A stretch of 64,000 nucleotides of DNA, from assembly GCF_018449525.1 (NCBI RefSeq), contig NZ_JAAVUS010000005.1:1-64000 (forward strand), written 5' to 3'. Source of the DNA: Bradyrhizobium sp. dw_78 (GTDB taxonomy: Bacteria; Pseudomonadota; Alphaproteobacteria; Rhizobiales; Xanthobacteraceae). A program made the translations under genes and the position numbers. The notes beneath the pieces were generated by a model. The model searched no databases. It was not told the origin of the DNA and worked only from the letters and a program-made list of their open reading frames with translations. Of this stretch, positions 15,641 through 25,964 are shown one piece after another. Numbering within the stretch: the stretch's first letter is position 1; the number at the start of each line of letters is the position of its first letter.

Positions 15641-18600
15641 TCAAGCAAGTTCGGCGAGCAATGCGCGGGCGTTGCGGACATCGCGCGTCGATTCGCCGCC
15701 CTCGATCCTGGCCAGAACGGGCTCCAGCAACGCGCGCGGATCGCCGTCGGATGACCCGGTATCCCGCCAGAGCCGCGCGAGGTCGGTTGCCGCGCGTAGT
15801 TCAAGCAAGCGCGCCTCCTGGCGCCGGGCAACCTCGATCGCCTTGGCGAAGCAGGCTTCCGCGCGCAACAAATCGGGTTCCGGCTGCTTGAGCGCGACAT
15901 GCCCGTTCAGCCGGTGCATATCGGCGAGCCAGTATCCCTCGCCGGATTGCTCGACGAAGGCGAACGCATCTTTCAAAGCCGCCTCGGCCGCGGCCAGATC
16001 TCCGCCCACCAGCAATGCTTCCGCGAGATTGGAAATCAGGATGGAATTGCCGGCGTTGCTGCCCGATTTGCGCACCGCCTCGAGGGCTGTGTGAATAAAA
16101 GCGACATTGGCCTCGACCGGTTCGCGCACCGCGCGGGCATAGGCGCGGTGAAGGCCGGCAAGCAGGCGGATTTGTTCGACCTTCTTCTCCGCGCAATAGG
16201 TGACAAGCTCGGCGCTGTGGCGCTCCAGCCCTTCGAGGTCGGCCAGCACCGCCCTGGGCCAGGTATTGCCGCAGAATCTGACCGTCGCCACGGTCGGGGC
16301 GTGCGGGTGGCCCTCGAGTTCGGCCAGCACCTTGGTGCTGATTTCCGCGGCGCTATCCAGCAGACCGAGCGATAGCCGTACCAATATCTCAAAGCACAGC
16401 ACCGAAAGGCTGGGATCCCATCCGAACCGGTAACTGAGCGCCCGCTGCCGTTTCGGATCGCGGTATCGGCCGCTCTTTTGCAGGTTCGCCAGCGCCTCCC
16501 GGTTCTGTCCGGCATAAAATTGCAGCGTGCCAAGCAGGCGATAGCCGATGAGATAATAGGTCGGCTCGTCCAGCCGTTCCGCGATTTCGATAATCTGCCG
16601 CGCCAGGTCGAACGCCGGCACCATGCGCGCGCGCAGCGTGTTGCCGGTGCAAAGGCCGTACAGGATGGAGACTCGCTGCAAATCCGTGCCGATGCCGCGG
16701 TCGAGCACTTTCTTGGCGGCCGTGACGGCCTCGAAGGTTTCGGACGCCGACATGCTTTTCAGCGGCACCAGGGCGTTGGCCCGGGCCACCAGCAGCGCCA
16801 GTTCGAGCGCGTCGCGTTCCGATCCCGGTTCGATCCGCGGAATCAAGGCGAGGCCGGTGCTGGCGTGATGTTCCGCTTCCACCGGGGCCGATTGCAAGAG
16901 CGCCTGCTCCGCCGCCGCCAGCCAGTAGGATGCCGCCGGTTCGGCAAGGCCCGCTTCGGTGAAGTGGTGGGCAATGACGGCGGGCACCGACTCTTCGGTG
17001 GCGTCACGCTGTTTCAGCGCCTGGGCGATATCGGCATGAATGCGCTGGCGCCGCCCGCGCAGCAGCGAGACATAGGCGGTGTCCTGCACCAGCGCGTGCT
17101 TGAAGATGTAGCTCGTCATCGGCGCTGTGCCACGCTCATGGATCAGTTCGGCTTCCATGAGCTGGTGCAGCGCGTCCTGCAAAGCCTGCCCCTTGATCGG
17201 GGATACCGCCTCCAGCAGGCTGCGGGAGAATTCGCGCCCGATCGCGGCCCCGATCTGCGCGATCTCCTTGATCGGCGACAGGCGATCGAGCCGTGCCGTC
17301 AGCGAATCGTGCAGGGTCGAGGGGATCGCCAGCGGCGTCAGCGCGGAGGCCAGCACATAGGCGCCGTTCTCTTCCCGCAACAGGCCGGATTCGAGCACGC
17401 TCTTGGTGAGCTCTTCGACGAACAGCGGCACGCCGTCGGTTTTCGCCACGATCTGATCGAGCACCTCGGCGGGCAAGGCTTTTCCCGACGCGATCTGGTC
17501 GATCATCGTGATGGCCTGGCTTCGTCCGAAGCGGTTGAGCGAAAGGGCGGTGACGTTGACGTGCTCGAGCCACGGTGGCGCCGCGAATTCAGGACGGAAT
17601 GTCATCACGACCAGCACCGGCAGGCGCTGTACTTTCTCGATCAGCCGGCCGAGCAGTTCCAGCGAGGTGGGATCGATCCAGTGCGCGTCCTCGAGCATCA
17701 GCAGCACCGGCACCGCTTTCGCTACCGCAACCACCACCGCAATCATCGCCGAGATGGTCCGTTCCTTGACTTCGCTCGGGGCCATTTCGAGCGCGGGATA
17801 GCGCCCCTCGGTCGGGATCGCCAGCAGCGAGGCCAGGTACGGGACGATGTCGCCGCGATCGAGACCGCTTTGGGCGATCATCGTCTCCAGCTTCTGCAAG
17901 CGCGTGGCCGGTGTTTCGCCGGTGATAAAGCCGGCGCCGCGCCAGATCTGGCCGATCACCGGATAGAACGCGTCGTTGGTATGATGCGGCGAGCATTGAT
18001 AACGCAGCACCATCAGCCGTTCGTCGCCGATCCGTTCGCGCAGCACCGCTAGAACGCGCGATTTGCCGATGCCGGCTTCACCCGAAAGCAGGGCGACCTG
18101 CCCCTCTCCGAGGGTGGCCTTGTGCCAGCAATCGGTCAGGGCCCCCACCTCGTGCTCGCGGCCGACAAAGGGCGTCATCGTTTCCGAGCGCGAGGCCTCG
18201 AATCGGGTGACGTTTTCGATTTCGTGAATCACCGACCAGGCGGGCACCGGCGTCTTGAAGCCCTTCAGCTTTTGCAGACCCAGCGCCTTCAGTTCGAACG
18301 CCCTGCCCAAAAGCCGGCGCGTCGATTCCGAGACCACGACCGTATCGGGCTCGGCGAGGGCTTGCAGCCGCGCGGCCAGATTCGGCGTGTCCCCGACCAC
18401 GCCCCGCTCACGGGCATCGCCTTCGCCGATCAGTTCGCCGACGATGACAAGACCGGTCGAAATACCGATCCGCACCTTGAGCTCGACGCCGCGCTCGCGC
18501 CGCAGTTCGCCGACCGCAGCCACCAGCGCGATGCCCGCCCGCGCCGCGCGTTCGGCGTCGTCCTCATGCGCGCGGGGATAACCGAAATAGACCGTGGCGC

Positions 18601-18961
18601 CGTCGCCCAGCCATCGCGCGACATGGCCGTCGAAGCGTGCGACCGCGCCCGCGACGGTATGCTGAAACGCACGGATCAGGTCCGCCATGTCTTCGGGATC
18701 GAGCTGCGCCGTCAGCGCCGTCGAATCGACGAGATCGCAGAACATGATGGTCAATTGGCGCCGGTCGGCGACGTCCTGCGCCTTCGGCTGCTGCTCGCGG
18801 ATCGCGCGAAGCATCTTCAGCCGGTGCCCAAGCGCAACGCCGAGATCCTGCAGATGCCGATCGGTCAGTTCGGTCAGGACGTCGGTGTCGATTGCGTTGT
18901 CGCGGAAAACGGCTTCGTATTGCTCCAGACCAAGACCGTTCAGCCAAGTTCCGATATCCAT
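15641..18961 (-). CDS. SAM domain-class III nucleotide cyclase-AAA ATPase-TPR protein
   Basis: 1106 residues from ATG 18961. Domain order: sterile alpha motif domain (about 1-58), class III adenylate/guanylate cyclase (about 68-245), AAA ATPase with Walker A GEAGIGKS (about 294-301) and Walker B LLMLEDAHW, then a helical TPR-like C terminus. Cyclase residues look active: metal-binding aspartates in FCDLVDST and WLGDG, and the Asn/Arg pair in VGDTPNLAARL. Such proteins are common in rhizobia and thought to link protein-protein sensing to cAMP, though partners are mostly unknown. The frame stays open to 19030, but SAM-domain homology begins at 18961. Cytoplasmic; no membrane segment seen. Confidence 0.93.
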   Translation of the reverse strand: MDIGTWLNGLGLEQYEAVFRDNAIDTDVLTELTDRHLQDLGVALGHRLKMLRAIREQQPKAQDVADRRQLTIMFCDLVDSTALTAQLDPEDMADLIRAFQHTVAGAVARFDGHVARWLGDGATVYFGYPRAHEDDAERAARAGIALVAAVGELRRERGVELKVRIGISTGLVIVGELIGEGDARERGVVGDTPNLAARLQALAEPDTVVVSESTRRLLGRAFELKALGLQKLKGFKTPVPAWSVIHEIENVTRFEASRSETMTPFVGREHEVGALTDCWHKATLGEGQVALLSGEAGIGKSRVLAVLRERIGDERLMVLRYQCSPHHTNDAFYPVIGQIWRGAGFITGETPATRLQKLETMIAQSGLDRGDIVPYLASLLAIPTEGRYPALEMAPSEVKERTISAMIAVVVAVAKAVPVLLMLEDAHWIDPTSLELLGRLIEKVQRLPVLVVMTFRPEFAAPPWLEHVNVTALSLNRFGRSQAITMIDQIASGKALPAEVLDQIVAKTDGVPLFVEELTKSVLESGLLREENGAYVLASALTPLAIPSTLHDSLTARLDRLSPIKEIAQIGAAIGREFSRSLLEAVSPIKGQALQDALHQLMEAELIHERGTAPMTSYIFKHALVQDTAYVSLLRGRRQRIHADIAQALKQRDATEESVPAVIAHHFTEAGLAEPAASYWLAAAEQALLQSAPVEAEHHASTGLALIPRIEPGSERDALELALLVARANALVPLKSMSASETFEAVTAAKKVLDRGIGTDLQRVSILYGLCTGNTLRARMVPAFDLARQIIEIAERLDEPTYYLIGYRLLGTLQFYAGQNREALANLQKSGRYRDPKRQRALSYRFGWDPSLSVLCFEILVRLSLGLLDSAAEISTKVLAELEGHPHAPTVATVRFCGNTWPRAVLADLEGLERHSAELVTYCAEKKVEQIRLLAGLHRAYARAVREPVEANVAFIHTALEAVRKSGSNAGNSILISNLAEALLVGGDLAAAEAALKDAFAFVEQSGEGYWLADMHRLNGHVALKQPEPDLLRAEACFAKAIEVARRQEARLLELRAATDLARLWRDTGSSDGDPRALLEPVLARIEGGESTRDVRNARALLAELA

Positions 18962-19296
18962 GCGAACTCGACCCCTGACTAGCATGGGATCGATGATGGG
19001 CCGGAGCAAACCCGCTGTCCAGAACTGCACGCCGTGGAGGCCGGTATCATCGTCATTTTTCTAAGTTTGGGACCGATTCCTGGCCGCGCGCCTTCATGAG
19101 CAGGACCGCGGTAACACTCCATTAATATTATTTTTCATCGCAAGTGAACTTCGCCAAATGGCGTAGTTCGCGCGGCGGAAATTCTCCGGCGTTTTCGTGC
19201 GAAAGCGGTCCCCGAAAGCCTGTCCCGGACGCGGTCCGGGATCGGTTTCAATCAGAACCGATAAGGCTCCTCCGGCTCCGCAATCGCCTTCGCGCC
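18962..19296. other. Intergenic region between the cyclase and cytochrome genes
   Basis: 335 bases without a convincing gene. It has an AT-rich patch (about 19115-19140, ATTAATATTATTTTTCATC), which could belong to the cyclase gene promoter on the minus strand, and a truncated family B repeat at 19189-19262. Confidence 0.5.
19189..19262 (+). repeat. Truncated family B repeat, copy 3
   Basis: GGCGTTTTCGTGCGAAAGCGG followed by a variant block CCTGTCCCGGACGCGGTCCGG and a half palindrome TTTCAATCAGAACCGAT. It lacks the GGTTCTGATT arm and the AAGAAAACGCGTC block. The variant middle resembles the CCTGCCCCGGAC block of copy 1. It ends 34 bases from the 3' end of the cytochrome gene. Confidence 0.7.
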
Positions 19297-21114
19297 TTAC
19301 AGCGTCTTCAGATACTCAAGAAGCGCCTTCTTCTCGCTGTCTGTCAGTTGTGTCCCGAATTCATGGCCGCAATTGCTGTTGCCTGAACCGAGATGGCTGC
19401 AATCGGTCGTCGTGACGGTGTAATCGAACTGGGTTTGGTCGGCCGCGAGGCCGACATTGTCGGTGTCATAGGCCGGTCCGATCTTGAACTGCGCGACGCG
19501 TTGAGCCGCAGGCTTGAGCAACTCGGCCAGCGTCGGCACCGACCCATTATGCAGATACGGCGCAGCCGCCCAAATTCCCTGCAACACGCGCGCCTCATAG
19601 GCCCCCTTGGGAGGCAGCGGGGTAGCCGGGGCGATCAGATCTGGAATCAGCTTGCCCTGGATGCGCAGCTCGGACAACGGGTTCGGGGCCGACCGCGCCG
19701 GCGCGTGGAAAGCGCCTTGCAGGTCTCTCAGCGCAGGCGGCAGCTTGTTGAGACCGAGACGGGGCGCTTGTTTCTGTGCGTTTTGAATCCGGCTGTGTAC
19801 GCCCGTCGCCACCACGGCAGCCGGGTCCGGCGAAGCGCCGCCCCTCAGCGCCTGTTCGGCAATCGAGCCGATCACCGAGGTCGCGAGGATGTTGAACGCC
19901 AGATCGGTGGTCTCCAACGGCTTGGTCGCGAATGGAATGAAGGCGCCCTTGAGCACGCCGGTATTTTTGCTGGACCATGACAGGATGTCGTAGGCGTGGG
20001 TGTCGGTGCCGACATTGTCGACCGGCGTCGCCCAGGTCTGCACGCCGGGGAAACGCACCTTGCCGGGCGTAATGCCGTGGCAACCGGCGCAGCCGCCGTC
20101 GGCCTGGGCGCGGAGATAGATCGCTTGTCCCTGTGCCGCGAGCGCGGCATCGACCGGCCACGGCCATTTCGGCGGGCCGATATGCTTGACCAGGTTTTCG
20201 AGCGCGCCCAGGCCGTCGAAATTGGCCGAATTGTTATTGAGGAAGTTGACGATCAGGCCGTCATTTTTCGGATCGAACACGCCGAACACGCCAAACACTT
20301 CACCGAGATTGCGGGCCAGCGCCAGCACGTCGCTGCCGTTATCGGCGAAGCCGGTCCACTGGGTCTGATCCTGAATCGGGGCGTTCCAGATGAAGGGATA
20401 GCGGACCGGCGCGTCCGCCTTCTGGATATTGCCGGTGATCAGCAGGCTTGGCGGCGGTCCGAGATCGAGGCCGCTCAGCCGGTTGTAGATCATGCCGACC
20501 GCGTCGAGCCTCGACGGCCCCCAGCCCGGCGTCGGCAAGGCGCGGGTCATCAGCGTATGGAAGCGCTGATACCAGGCGCTGACGTCCTTGCGTAAGGCCG
20601 CGACATCGTCGGCATCCGGGGTGGTCGAACTGAGAACCGTCGCCGCGAAGCTGTTGAACGCGGCGTCGCCCGCGAGCACCTGGCCGACCGATGCGTCGAG
20701 GTCGGTCAGGAAGCTTTGAAAATCGACGATCGCCGGGCCGCCGTCGATACGGTAGGCTTGCCCGTTCGCCATGATCTGCCGCGTATGGCAGGCCGAGCAG
20801 GTCATGCCCACGATCTGCACGCCGGCCGCGCCCGATGCGGCAAAGCCGACCGGAAGGCCGTTGCTGTTGGCGGGATTGGGCAGATAGCCGTATCGGGCGA
20901 GGCTGCCGTCGAGGAACGGTTGGCCGTCCGGCTGTTTCAAGGCTTGTAGCCAGGCCAGCGGAATCATCCGCGAGCCCTGATCCCGGGTATAAAAATCGTC
21001 CCGGGTGGCCTGTGTCCAGTTCGGGCCCTGATCGGTGAAAACCGGATCTGCGGCCCGGACGGCGGAGCCCGCCACCAGCGCAACAACGAGAGCCGGAATC
21101 AAAATGGCGCGCAT
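19297..21114 (-). CDS. Periplasmic di-heme cytochrome c, RoxA/CcpA-peroxidase-like
   Basis: 605 residues with a signal peptide ending near SAVRAAD. Two covalent heme motifs: C106-SA-C109-H110 and C342-AG-C345-H346. The C-terminal AAPYLHNGSVPTLAELL is typical of the bacterial di-heme peroxidase superfamily. The N-terminal half (RDQGSRMIPLAWLQALKQ, YRIDGGPAIVDFQ) and the length resemble the rubber oxygenase RoxA/RoxB branch more than 350-residue cytochrome c peroxidases; this is by memory of the family, not alignment. RoxA-type enzymes use O2 on polyisoprene, but many homologues have unknown substrates. GGGGGA precedes ATG 21114. It is monocistronic. Confidence 0.85.
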   Translation of the reverse strand: MRAILIPALVVALVAGSAVRAADPVFTDQGPNWTQATRDDFYTRDQGSRMIPLAWLQALKQPDGQPFLDGSLARYGYLPNPANSNGLPVGFAASGAAGVQIVGMTCSACHTRQIMANGQAYRIDGGPAIVDFQSFLTDLDASVGQVLAGDAAFNSFAATVLSSTTPDADDVAALRKDVSAWYQRFHTLMTRALPTPGWGPSRLDAVGMIYNRLSGLDLGPPPSLLITGNIQKADAPVRYPFIWNAPIQDQTQWTGFADNGSDVLALARNLGEVFGVFGVFDPKNDGLIVNFLNNNSANFDGLGALENLVKHIGPPKWPWPVDAALAAQGQAIYLRAQADGGCAGCHGITPGKVRFPGVQTWATPVDNVGTDTHAYDILSWSSKNTGVLKGAFIPFATKPLETTDLAFNILATSVIGSIAEQALRGGASPDPAAVVATGVHSRIQNAQKQAPRLGLNKLPPALRDLQGAFHAPARSAPNPLSELRIQGKLIPDLIAPATPLPPKGAYEARVLQGIWAAAPYLHNGSVPTLAELLKPAAQRVAQFKIGPAYDTDNVGLAADQTQFDYTVTTTDCSHLGSGNSNCGHEFGTQLTDSEKKALLEYLKTL

Positions 21115-21502
21115 CGTCGTCCCCCATCAAAGTTTTTAAGTTCTGAAATTCGGCAATTGTCTGCGGGCAGCGTCGCGCGTGCGCGACTCAAGCCCGATAA
21201 TGGACGTACAAGAATGTCATATCGGCCAACAAACGCCAACGCTTCCGACCCTGGCGCGCGCCATAAGTCCCACAGGATTGTTACGCCGTTCTCACCAGAA
21301 TGTAACGGTCGGGAGGTAAATTCGTAAATCTGCAAGCGCGACAACGGCCGCGTGCTTGCGGCAAGGAATGCGAACAACCGTCGCGCTCCTGTCGCCGGAA
21401 ACGTTACTGTTCTCAGCTCAGGCCGCGGCTTTCGTCCACGCGAACCACTCGACAAAAAGCGGCTACGTCAGCAGGGGCCTTTCCGAGGCAATTGCCCCGC
21501 GA
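21115..21502. other. Intergenic region between the cytochrome gene and oxc
   Basis: 388 bases. Upstream of the minus-strand cytochrome gene and downstream of oxc. Short open frames occur on both strands but none has a ribosome site and recognisable protein. The cytochrome promoter should lie here, but I cannot place it. Confidence 0.45.
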
Positions 21503-23230
21503 TCATTGTTTCGCGAGCGCGCTTTTCGGATTGAGGTTGCTGATGTGGCCGCTCTCCGTCCCGGCCTTGGGATCGATGGCGCAATTGATCAATGACGGCC
21601 GTCCGGAGGCCAATGCCTCTGCAAGAGCTGTTGCCAGGTTCAGACGGTCGGCGACCGCATAGCCATTGCCGCCAAAGGCCTCGATCAGCTGCTCATACCG
21701 GGCCTGCGGCATCAATGTCGTTGGTGCGGGATCGCCATTATTGCCGTGCGGTACCTCGTCGCCGCGATAGATGCCGCCATTATTGAGTACGATGATGATG
21801 ATCGGCAGCTTGTACCGGCAGATGGTCTCGATCTCCATGCCGCTGAAGCCGAATGCGCTATCGCCCTCGATCGCGATCACCGGCTTTCCGCTCGTCACGG
21901 CCGCGCCGATGGCGTAGCCCATGCCGATGCCCATGACGCCCCAGGTGCCGCTGTCGAGACGCCTGCGCGGCAGCGGCATATCGATGACATTGCGCGTGAT
22001 GTCGAGCGCGTTGGCGCCCTCGTTGACGAGATAGATTTCGGGCTGGCCGGCCAGGACATCCTTGATCGCCGCCAGCGCGCTGTAGAAATCCATCGGCTGC
22101 GGCGTCTTCGCCAGATGATCGGCCATGCGAGCAACATTGCGTTCCTTGCGCTGCGCGAGTTCGCCCAGCCATTTCGAATCAGGGCGTATCGTGCCGGGCT
22201 GCAAACCCGCGAGCAACGCCTTCATGCTGGAGCCGATGTCGCCCACCACCGGGGCGGCGATGGCGCGATTGCTGTCCATTTCCGAGGCCAGAATGTCGAG
22301 CTGGACGAACTTCGCCGTGGCAGACCATTGCGGGCTCTTGCCGTGGCCAAGCAGCCAGTTCAGGCGGGCGCCGATCAGCATGACGGCATCGGCCTGGGCC
22401 AGCGCATAGGACCGGGCAGCGGCGGCGGATTGCGGATGATCGTCCGGAAGCAAGCCCTTGGCCATCGACATCGGAATGAATGGAATGCCGGTCCGCTCGA
22501 TGAAAGCGCGAATATCGGCGTCGGCCTGGGAATAGGCGGCGCCCTTGCCGAGAATGATCAGCGGCCGCTTGGATCCGCTCAGCACGTCGAGGGCGCGGCG
22601 GATCGACTCCGGCGCAGGCAATTGCCGGGGCGCGGGATCGATTACCGACACCAGGGATTGAGCCGCCGTCGCCACATCGAGCGTCGCGCTCAGCACATGC
22701 GCGGGAAGATCGAGATAGACACCGCCGGGACGCCCGGACACGGCGGTGCGGATCGCCCGTGCAACACCGATGCCGATGTCCTCTGGCCGGTCGACCCGGT
22801 ACGCCGCCTTGGCATAGGGCTTGGCGGCGTTCATCTGGTCGAGCTCTTCATAATCGCCTTGCTGAAGATCGACGATGGCCCGATCGCTCGATCCGCTGAT
22901 CAGGATCATCGGAAAGCCATTGGTGGTCGCGTTGGCGAGCGCCACCATTCCGTTGAGGAATCCGGGAGCCGAGACGGTGAGACAGATGCCGGGCTTCTGG
23001 GTCAGATAACCGGTGATCGCCGCGGCGTTGCCGGCGGATTGTTCGTGGCGGAAGCCGATGTAGCGAATGCCGCTGGCCTGGGCCAGCCGCGCCAGATCGG
23101 TGATCGGAATGCCGACCACGCCATAGATCGTATCGATCTGATTGCGCTTCAGCGCTTCGACTACGAGGTGAAAGCCGTCAGTGAGCTCAGTGCTGTCCGG
23201 TTTGATCGGGGAATCCAGTTTGTCGGCCAT
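21503..23230 (-). CDS. oxc: Oxalyl-CoA decarboxylase
   Basis: 575 residues, cytoplasmic, thiamine-diphosphate dependent; converts oxalyl-CoA to formyl-CoA and CO2. The N-terminal PYR domain contains [14 protein letters not shown], whose Glu activates the cofactor, and the C-terminal PP domain contains [20 protein letters not shown]...LNNGG, the TPP-binding motif. The central MASDR region around [12 protein letters not shown] also fits. Start at ATG 23230 follows AAAGGGA. It lies 116 bases downstream of frc on the same strand, so the two enzymes of oxalate catabolism are likely made together. Confidence 0.95.
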   Translation of the reverse strand: MADKLDSPIKPDSTELTDGFHLVVEALKRNQIDTIYGVVGIPITDLARLAQASGIRYIGFRHEQSAGNAAAITGYLTQKPGICLTVSAPGFLNGMVALANATTNGFPMILISGSSDRAIVDLQQGDYEELDQMNAAKPYAKAAYRVDRPEDIGIGVARAIRTAVSGRPGGVYLDLPAHVLSATLDVATAAQSLVSVIDPAPRQLPAPESIRRALDVLSGSKRPLIILGKGAAYSQADADIRAFIERTGIPFIPMSMAKGLLPDDHPQSAAAARSYALAQADAVMLIGARLNWLLGHGKSPQWSATAKFVQLDILASEMDSNRAIAAPVVGDIGSSMKALLAGLQPGTIRPDSKWLGELAQRKERNVARMADHLAKTPQPMDFYSALAAIKDVLAGQPEIYLVNEGANALDITRNVIDMPLPRRRLDSGTWGVMGIGMGYAIGAAVTSGKPVIAIEGDSAFGFSGMEIETICRYKLPIIIIVLNNGGIYRGDEVPHGNNGDPAPTTLMPQARYEQLIEAFGGNGYAVADRLNLATALAEALASGRPSLINCAIDPKAGTESGHISNLNPKSALAKQ

Positions 23231-23346
23231 CGTGCATATCCCTTTGATCGTTGCGATGATTGGGCCGGGCATTTCACCAGGCGCGGTTCGGCCTTGCGAG
23301 GACCGCAGGCGAGACAGAATGGCCCGCGGTCCGGATGGGTGTCGGT

Positions 23347-24597
23347 TCACACCACCTTGTCTTGGTAGAGCTTGGCGATCTGGTCCCCGCTATAGCCGAG
23401 CGTCGCCAGCACCTGGTCGGTGTGCTCGCCCAGCAGCGGAGCGCCGGTGATGTCGGGCTTGAAGGCGGAGAACTTGATCGGGCTGCCGACAGTCAGGTAC
23501 TTGCCGCGCTCTTCCTGGACCACCTCGACGATGGTGCCGCTGGCGCGCAGCGCCGGATCATAGGCGATCTCTTTCATGGACAGCACCGGCGCGCACGGCA
23601 CGCCGAATTTGCGCAGGTACTCGATCGCCTCGAATTTGGTTTTGTCGGCGAGCTTTTTCTCGATCTCCGCGAAAATGTCGAAGATGTGGGATTGGCGGGC
23701 GCGGGCCGTGGTGTAGGCCGGATCCTTCTTCCATTCCGGATGGCCGATGGCGTCGCAGGTCGGCCCCCAGTTCTGCTCCTGGACCGTGAAGTAGATGTAG
23801 GCGTTGGGATCGGTTTCCCAGCCTTTGCATTTCAGAACCCATCCGGGCTGGCCGCCGCCGCCGGCATTGCCGCCGCGCGGAACGGTGTCGCTGAACTTGC
23901 CGTTCGGATATTGCGGATATTCTTCGAGATAGCCGACATGTTCGAGACGTTCCTGGTCGCGCAGCTTCACCCGGCACAGATTGAGCACGGCATCCTGCAT
24001 GGACACCGCGACCTTCTGGCCCTGGCCGGTCTTCTGCCGGCCGATCAAGGCGGTCAGGATGCCGATCGCTAGATGCATGCCGGTGTTGCTGTCGCCCAGG
24101 GCTGCGCCGCTGATCGTGGGCGGGCCATCCCAGAAGCCGGTGGTCGATGCCGCGCCGCCGGCGCATTGCGCGACATTCTCGTAGGCCTTGATGTCCGCGT
24201 AGGGCGAGCCTTCGCTAAATCCCTTGACCGATCCGAAGATGAGTTTCGGATTGATCTCGTGGATGCGTTCCCAGGTGAAACCCATGCGGTCCAACGCCCC
24301 CGGTGCAAAATTTTCGACCAGAACGTCGGCGTCGCGGATCAAATTTTCGAGGATTCGTTTTCCTTCCGGAGTCTTGGTGTTGAGCGTCAGCGACCGCTTG
24401 TTGCTGTTCAGCATCGTGAAGTACAACGCGTCGAGATCCGGGATGTCGCGCAATTGTTGGCGAGTGACGTCTCCGACGCCCGGGCGTTCGACCTTCAGCA
24501 CGTCTGCGCCGAACCAGGCGAGCAATTGGGTGCAGGCAGGGCCGGCCTGAACACCGGTGAAGTCGATGATCTTAATTCCTTCGAGTGGCAGTGCCAT
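23347..24597 (-). CDS. frc: Formyl-CoA:oxalate CoA-transferase
   Basis: 416 residues, class III CoA-transferase. Transfers CoA from formyl-CoA to oxalate, giving the substrate of Oxc. The catalytic Asp169 in [10 protein letters not shown] is at the same number as in the Oxalobacter enzyme, and the flexible glycine loop [12 protein letters not shown] is present, which separates Frc from other family members. ATG 24597 is preferred over the GTG/ATG five codons upstream because the family begins at [15 protein letters not shown]. First gene of the frc-oxc unit, divergent from a second CoA-transferase. Confidence 0.95.
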   Translation of the reverse strand: MALPLEGIKIIDFTGVQAGPACTQLLAWFGADVLKVERPGVGDVTRQQLRDIPDLDALYFTMLNSNKRSLTLNTKTPEGKRILENLIRDADVLVENFAPGALDRMGFTWERIHEINPKLIFGSVKGFSEGSPYADIKAYENVAQCAGGAASTTGFWDGPPTISGAALGDSNTGMHLAIGILTALIGRQKTGQGQKVAVSMQDAVLNLCRVKLRDQERLEHVGYLEEYPQYPNGKFSDTVPRGGNAGGGGQPGWVLKCKGWETDPNAYIYFTVQEQNWGPTCDAIGHPEWKKDPAYTTARARQSHIFDIFAEIEKKLADKTKFEAIEYLRKFGVPCAPVLSMKEIAYDPALRASGTIVEVVQEERGKYLTVGSPIKFSAFKPDITGAPLLGEHTDQVLATLGYSGDQIAKLYQDKVV

Positions 24598-24785
24598 TTT
24601 TGGACGCTCCATCTGTCTACTATGATGGCGCGAAGTTACAGACGGCTGTTGCGCAGATGTTGACGCTGATCAAACCCGGCGTCGGACTATCGATGCAAGC
24701 GTGCGTCTGGAACACGGCGTTCAATGTCGTCACGTGATGGATCGCCGGCGTTCAAGTATTCTTGATGCAATTGGGAGATGTCGTG

Positions 24786-25964
24786 ATGTCGAAACCGGAA
24801 CTCTGTCCTGGTCCATTCTCGAACACGTTGGTGATCGACCTTACGCATGTCCTGAATGGTCCTTTCGGGACGACCATCCTCGGTGACTTCGGTGCGCGGG
24901 TGATCAAGGTCGAGACGCCGGGGCACGGCGACGACACGCGGACCTATGGTCCCTATCTGCATGACAAGTCGCTCTACTTCAGCTTCGTCAATCGCGGCAA
25001 GGAAAGCATCATTCTCAATCTGAAGGACGATGGGGATCGCGCGATCTTCCTCAACATGGTGGCGCAGGCCGATGTGCTCACCGAGAGTTTCCGGCCCGGC
25101 GCGATGGCCCGGCTCGGATTTTCCTATGAAGATCTCGCCAAGATCAACCCGCGGCTCGTCTATGCGTCATCTTCCGGCTTCGGGCAGACCGGTCCGCTGG
25201 CCAGTTTTCCCGCTTACGACACCATCATCCAGGCCATGAGCGGCATCATGAGCGTGACCGGCTTTCCGGACGGCCCGCCGACCCGGGTGGGAACGTCGCT
25301 CTCGGATCTGCTTGGCGGTCTCTACATGTTCAGCGGCATCGCGAGCGCGCTGTATGCGCGGGAGAAGACCGGGAAGGGGGCCCATGTCGATATCGCGATG
25401 TTCGACTCGACGATTGCCTTTCTCGAACACAGCCTCATGGACTATGTGGCGAACGGATCCGTTCCACAGAGAATTGGTAATCGCCATCCGTATATGGCGC
25501 CGTTCGACGTGTTCGAATGTGCCGATGGTCATGTGGCGATCTGCTGCGGCAATGATCATCTGTTCAAGGCGCTGTGCGGAGCGATCAGCAATCCGCAGCT
25601 CGCGGCCGATCCGCGCTTCATCGACAATACAGCTCGCATCGACAACGTCGTGGCGCTGAGGGAGGCCCTGGAAGCCAGCCTGAAGCTGCGGCCCGCCGCC
25701 TATTGGCTGACGGTCATTCATAATGCCGGGGTGCCGATCGGGCCGCTCCTCAACGTGGCGCAGGCGATCGAGCATCCGCAATCGAAAGCCAGGAATATGC
25801 TGATCGACGCAGGCGGGATAAAAATGCCGGGCAATCCGATCAAGATCAGCGGCTATCCGGACCCGGCGGTGCGGGCCGGCGCGCCGGAACTGGATCAGCA
25901 CGGTGCCGCGTTGCGGGCCGAGTTCGCGGCCCCGCCACGCTCCACGGCCGGAGGACGGCCATGA
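24786..25964 (+). CDS. CaiB/BaiF class III CoA-transferase, possibly acetyl-CoA:oxalate CoA-transferase
   Basis: 392 residues with class III landmarks: VIDLTHVLNGPFGTTILGDFGARVIKVE, catalytic Asp174 in VGTSLSDLLGG, and GKGAHVDIAMFD. It lacks the glycine loop of Frc. Divergent from frc-oxc, it may start oxalate activation from acetyl-CoA (YfdE/UctC role) or act on another dicarboxylate. ATG 24786 follows GGGAGATGTCGTG. Its stop overlaps the start of the DUF1275 gene (ATGA), so translation is coupled. The 188-base gap to frc should hold the shared control region; no clear operator is seen. Confidence 0.88.
   Translation: MSKPELCPGPFSNTLVIDLTHVLNGPFGTTILGDFGARVIKVETPGHGDDTRTYGPYLHDKSLYFSFVNRGKESIILNLKDDGDRAIFLNMVAQADVLTESFRPGAMARLGFSYEDLAKINPRLVYASSSGFGQTGPLASFPAYDTIIQAMSGIMSVTGFPDGPPTRVGTSLSDLLGGLYMFSGIASALYAREKTGKGAHVDIAMFDSTIAFLEHSLMDYVANGSVPQRIGNRHPYMAPFDVFECADGHVAICCGNDHLFKALCGAISNPQLAADPRFIDNTARIDNVVALREALEASLKLRPAAYWLTVIHNAGVPIGPLLNVAQAIEHPQSKARNMLIDAGGIKMPGNPIKISGYPDPAVRAGAPELDQHGAALRAEFAAPPRSTAGGRP

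Noticed and set aside
16478..18052. Long plus-strand frame inside the cyclase-ATPase gene
   Set aside because: Rich in Arg, Gln and Gly with no motif; opposite a gene with intact Walker and cyclase motifs.
21746..23368. Long plus-strand frame opposite oxc
   Set aside because: Composition shadow of a clear thiamine-dependent decarboxylase gene; no protein features.
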